From assembly GCA_013812005.1 (NCBI GenBank), contig JACCUE010000302.1, forward strand, positions 1 to 16,091: DNA of 16,091 nt, in the 5' to 3' direction. This stretch comes from Thermoleophilaceae bacterium (GTDB lineage Bacteria > Actinomycetota > Thermoleophilia > Solirubrobacterales > Thermoleophilaceae). The translations under genes and the position numbers were made by a program. Within the stretch, counting starts at the first letter, position 1. Each line of letters starts with the position of its first letter. The notes below the pieces were generated by a model that was given only the letters and a program-made list of their open reading frames with translations, ran no database searches and had not been told where the DNA came from. This document shows, piece after piece, positions 12,991 through 16,091 of the stretch.

Positions 12991-14894
12991 GGAACGCCGG
13001 GTACCGTGGGGTCGGGCTCCACGGGGTCGGGCCCGACGGGGTCCTTCGGCGCCTCGAAGCGTCCCACCACCAGCGTCACGGCACTGCCCGGGTCGACCTC
13101 AGCGCCGTTGCCCGGACTCTGCCTGAGCACGATCCGATCCTCGTCGGGAGCGTCCGTGGCGCGCTCGCTGACCGACCCCCGAAGCCCCGCGTTACGCAGC
13201 GTCCGTAGGGCCTCGGCCCCGGTCAGCCCGGTCACGTCGGGCACGGTCACCTGCTCGGGCTCCTCGGGCGCCACGGCCACGGTGATCGTCACGTCGTCGC
13301 CGCGATCGACCTTGTCTCCGGCGCCCGGGGACTGGGCGATCACCTCGTTCTCGGGCTCGTCGGACTGCTCCATCTCCACGCGCACGTCGAGGCCCCCGCG
13401 GGTGATGCGCGTCTCGGCGGCCTCGCGGGTGAGGCCCACCACATCGGGCACGGAGACCTGTTCCGGTCCCGAGCTCACGAACAGCCGCACACGGATGTCG
13501 CGGTCCACCTCGGTCGTGGCGGCTGGAGAGGTACGGATCGCGAAGCCCTTCTTCACGACGCTCGAGGGCTCGACATCGGTGTCGACCTTCAGCCCGGCCT
13601 TGTTCAGGTTCTTGCGCGCCCGCTCCTCCGGCAGGTTGGTCACGTCCGGTACCCGCACCTTGCCCGGCCCACCCGAGACGATCAGCAGGACCGGCTCGTC
13701 CTGCGGCGCCGCCTCACCCGGGTCGGGATCCTGGCGCAGCACCCGATCCAGGGGAGCGAGGCTGCGCTCGCGCTGGACCTCCACCTGCTCGAAGCCGGCG
13801 CGGTCGAGCCGATCGCGGGCGTCGCTGAGCTGCTGGCCCACCACGGGCGGCACATCGACCTTCTCGGGCCGCGTGAAGGCGAAGATCATCAGCCCGATCA
13901 GCGCCAGGACCAGCAGCCCGAGGGTCAACATGGGCCACCGGCGCCGGCGCTCCTCCTCCGCCCTGGCGTCCTCGGAAACCACCGGCGGGCCCTCGGCCGC
14001 CACCACCGGGACCGCGGCGAAGGCCGCGGTGTTACCGGCGCCGGCGGCGCCCGCTGCCTGGGCCTCCACATACGGGCGGCACGCCTCGAGCGCCGCTGCG
14101 AAGTCGTCCGCGCTCGCCCATCGGGCCGCGGGATCCTTGGCCACCGCACCCATCACCACGGCCTCGAGGTTGGGCTCGATGGTGAGGCTCTCCCCCAACA
14201 TCGACGAAGGCGGCTCGGAAAGGTGCTTGAGGGCGATCGACACGGCGCTGTCCCCGGTGAAGGGCAAGCGACCGGTGAGCATCTCGTAGAGCAGGATCCC
14301 GATCGAGTAGATGTCCGAGGCGGCGGTCACCGAGTGACCCTGCGCCTGCTCCGGGGACAGGTACTGGGCGGTGCCCATGATCGACCCGGTCTCCGTCATC
14401 TCGGACGCCCCGGCGCGGGCGATCCCGAAATCGGTGACCTTGGGCACCCCTTCGTCGTCCACGATCACGTTGTGGGGCTTGAAGTCGCGGTGGATCACGC
14501 CGTGGCCGTGAGCGAACGCCGCCGCCTGCAGAATGCTCACCCCCAGGTCGATCGTGCGCATCTGATCGAGCGGAGCCTCCTGGATCACGATGTCCTTGAG
14601 CGTGCGCCCGCGCAGGAGCTCCATGGCGATGTAGTAGGTGCCCTCGTGATCGCCACGGTCGTAGATGCCGACCACGTTGGGATGCTGGAGGCCGGCGGCA
14701 GAGCGGGCCTCGCGACGGAAGCGCTCCACGAACTCCGCGTCCTGAGCGAAGCGGCGGTGCAGCACCTTGAGCGCCACCTCGCGCCCCAGGTGGCTGTCCT
14801 CGGCCAGGTACACGTCGGCCATCCCGCCCGACCCGATGCGGCCCAGGATGCGGTAGCGCCCGTCGACGGTCGTGTTCTCCGCGACCTCGGTCAT
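12987..14894 (-). CDS. pknB: PASTA-domain Ser/Thr protein kinase
   Basis: This 635-residue membrane kinase has the PknB layout. The kinase domain spans about 14-270, with GSGGMADV (21-28), Lys43, HRDFKPHN (135-142, Asp137; Phe where Val, Leu or Ile is usual), DFG (155-157) and SPEQ (180-183). An Ala-rich juxtamembrane stretch is followed by RRRR and one membrane segment (about 320-340). Four PASTA repeats follow (about 346-408, 413-475, 480-542 and 548-612), each opening with a V-P-(D/P)-V motif, then an Asp/Pro-rich tail. PASTA repeats bind muropeptides or lipid II, and PknB proteins control cell-wall growth and division. The ATG (14894) overlaps the pbpA stop as ATGA, and its own stop overlaps ddl, so the three genes are translationally coupled. 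In mycobacteria pknB likewise follows pbpA in the pstP-rodA-pbpA-pknA-pknB operon. Confidence 0.95.
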   Translation of the reverse strand: MTEVAENTTVDGRYRILGRIGSGGMADVYLAEDSHLGREVALKVLHRRFAQDAEFVERFRREARSAAGLQHPNVVGIYDRGDHEGTYYIAMELLRGRTLKDIVIQEAPLDQMRTIDLGVSILQAAAFAHGHGVIHRDFKPHNVIVDDEGVPKVTDFGIARAGASEMTETGSIMGTAQYLSPEQAQGHSVTAASDIYSIGILLYEMLTGRLPFTGDSAVSIALKHLSEPPSSMLGESLTIEPNLEAVVMGAVAKDPAARWASADDFAAALEACRPYVEAQAAGAAGAGNTAAFAAVPVVAAEGPPVVSEDARAEEERRRRWPMLTLGLLVLALIGLMIFAFTRPEKVDVPPVVGQQLSDARDRLDRAGFEQVEVQRERSLAPLDRVLRQDPDPGEAAPQDEPVLLIVSGGPGKVRVPDVTNLPEERARKNLNKAGLKVDTDVEPSSVVKKGFAIRTSPAATTEVDRDIRVRLFVSSGPEQVSVPDVVGLTREAAETRITRGGLDVRVEMEQSDEPENEVIAQSPGAGDKVDRGDDVTITVAVAPEEPEQVTVPDVTGLTGAEALRTLRNAGLRGSVSERATDAPDEDRIVLRQSPGNGAEVDPGSAVTLVVGRFEAPKDPVGPDPVEPDPTVPGVP

Positions 14895-16091
14895 CTCAGC
14901 AGCGTCTCCATCACCTGAGCGGCCAGCGGGGCCGCCACCTGCCCGCCCTGGGTGCCGAGCGGCTGGTTCTCAAGGGTGACGGCGATCGCCACCTGTGGAT
15001 CCTCCACCGGAGCGAAGCCGATGAACCAGAGCTGGTTGAGCTGCGCGCCGGCCACCTCGGCGGTGCCCGTCTTGCCCGCCACCGGGACGCCCGAGAGAGC
15101 CGCAGCGGTGCCGGTGCCCTCCTCCACCACGCGGCTCATCATCGCCGCGAGCTCGCCGGCCGACTCGGCCGACATCACCTGGCTCTGCTCCTCGGGCTCG
15201 AAGCTCTCCTCCACCCGGCCGTCGGGCGCCACCACCTTCTCGGTGAGCCGGGGACGCATCAGCCTGCCTCCGTTGCCAACGGCAGCGGCCACCAACGCCA
15301 TCTGCAGCGGCGTCACCTGGATCTGGCCTTCGGCTCCACCCTGACCGATCGCCACACGCCCCACGTCGAAGCCGTCGTCGCCGTCGAGCAGGCGCAGATC
15401 CGCGTTGCGGATTCCGCTCGCGTTCATCTGGTCCTCGGGGTAGTCGAGGGCCGGGTCCGAGTTGAAGCCGAAGCGGTTCATGTACTCCACGAGCGTCTCC
15501 CGGCCGATCTGCTCGCCGACCTGCCCCCACACCGTGTTCACCGAGTTGGTGAGGGCATCGGTGAGCGTGATGGAGCCGAAGTCCTGCCCACCGAAGTTGG
15601 CCAGCGGCACGCCGCTCACGAGTTGGCCGGAGGCGCCGTCCACGATCGATTCGGGGCTGAACTTGCCGCTGTCGAGCGCGGCCGCCGCCGTCACCACCTT
15701 GAAGGTCGACCCGGGCTGGAAGTTGGCCTGGGTCGCGCGGTTGACCACCGGACGCGCCTCCTCATCGGTGTTCAGCTCACTGAAGCGATCTGTCGGCACC
15801 TCGTTGGGGTTGAAATCCGGTGAGGAGGCCATCGCCCGCACCCGGCCCGTGGAGGGCTCGATGGCCACGATCGCCCCCTGGCGGCCGCCCAGCGCCTCCA
15901 CGGCCGTGCGCTGCGCCTCGATGTCCAGCGTGGTGGTCACGTCGCTGCCCTCGGGCTGCTCGGACTGCAGCTCGGAGAAGATCGAGCTGAACTCGTTCTC
16001 CTCGCCGGTCAGCTCGTCGTCGCGGAAGCGCTCGATCCCGGTGCTGCCGCGCTCGAGGAACGAGTAGCCGACCGTATGCGAGAACAGGTTG
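14891..16091 (-). CDS. pbpA: Class B penicillin-binding protein (transpeptidase), 5' part outside window
   Basis: The frame is open from the window end at 16091 to the TGA at 14891-14893, about 400 codons. A GTG at 15940 lies inside the gene and is not its start. The first visible residues include GYSFLERGSTGIER and LTGE, the linker typical of PbpA/PBP2-like proteins. The transpeptidase domain has the three active-site motifs: STFK (serine nucleophile, codon 15709-15707), SVN (15544-15536) and KTG (15073-15065). The enzyme cross-links peptidoglycan outside the membrane. The N-terminal membrane anchor is not in the window. The stop overlaps the pknB start (ATGA). By analogy with mycobacteria, rodA and pstP would lie further right, but this cannot be checked here. 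Confidence 0.93.
   Translation of the reverse strand, partial: NLFSHTVGYSFLERGSTGIERFRDDELTGEENEFSSIFSELQSEQPEGSDVTTTLDIEAQRTAVEALGGRQGAIVAIEPSTGRVRAMASSPDFNPNEVPTDRFSELNTDEEARPVVNRATQANFQPGSTFKVVTAAAALDSGKFSPESIVDGASGQLVSGVPLANFGGQDFGSITLTDALTNSVNTVWGQVGEQIGRETLVEYMNRFGFNSDPALDYPEDQMNASGIRNADLRLLDGDDGFDVGRVAIGQGGAEGQIQVTPLQMALVAAAVGNGGRLMRPRLTEKVVAPDGRVEESFEPEEQSQVMSAESAGELAAMMSRVVEEGTGTAAALSGVPVAGKTGTAEVAGAQLNQLWFIGFAPVEDPQVAIAVTLENQPLGTQGGQVAAPLAAQVMETLLR

Noticed and set aside
13059..13859. Repeat array on the minus strand
   Set aside because: The recurring pattern is the four PASTA domains of pknB at the protein level, not a DNA repeat or CRISPR.
12043..14289. + strand open frame of about 748 codons opposite ddl and pknB
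   Set aside because: It is low-complexity Ser/Arg/Thr sequence mirroring the PASTA repeats; both real genes have complete motifs.

Overview
This is GC-rich chromosomal DNA from what is probably an actinobacterium. The codon use is strongly GC-biased, GTG and TTG starts are common, and a penicillin-binding protein, a PASTA-domain Ser/Thr kinase and D-Ala-D-Ala ligase sit in one overlapping operon. A deep-branching class such as Thermoleophilia is possible, but that is a guess from gene content only. The window looks like ordinary core chromosome: I see no insertion sequence, integrase, CRISPR array, tRNA or rRNA.

Left part (1-5725) is a surface-polysaccharide block. The 3' end of a probable formyltransferase gene (+ strand) meets, tail to tail, four minus-strand genes. 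In transcription order these are a DegT-type aminotransferase, a DUF354 protein (TTG start, overlapping the preceding gene by 22 bases), a membrane-bound CapD/WbpM-type nucleotide-sugar 4,6-dehydratase (7 bases further on), and, after a hairpin and a probable promoter of its own, a two-membrane-segment protein with a C-terminal LytR_C domain. Dehydratase, aminotransferase and formyltransferase could make an N-formylated amino sugar. That pathway is an inference.

Middle part (5754-10502) holds a DedA-family membrane protein, a two-GAF SpoIIE/PP2C-type serine phosphatase and purM, all on the + strand. A 318-base intergenic stretch follows with no recognisable gene; it contains a terminator-like hairpin and a bulged 15-bp inverted repeat. 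A minus-strand DsbA-like protein with a CxxS rather than CxxC site comes next.

Right part (10528-16091) is cell-wall signalling. A + strand transmembrane Ser/Thr kinase has a discoidin/CBM-like outer domain. It converges on a minus-strand operon, pbpA (5' part outside the window), pknB with four PASTA repeats, then ddl, joined by ATGA and GTGA stop/start overlaps. The two kinases have related catalytic domains but unrelated sensor domains, and the SpoIIE-type phosphatase lies a few kilobases away.

A recurring regulatory feature is a TANNNT -10-like hexamer only 10-15 bases before several start codons. It includes two divergent gene pairs whose whole intergenic region is 25-28 bases. This suggests leaderless or very short-leader transcripts. 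Nothing here is clearly a new system. The most useful leads are the kinase ectodomain, the kinase-ddl coupling, the possible formamido-sugar cluster, the LytR_C scaffold-like protein, the CxxS DsbA-like protein and the 9567-9619 inverted repeat.
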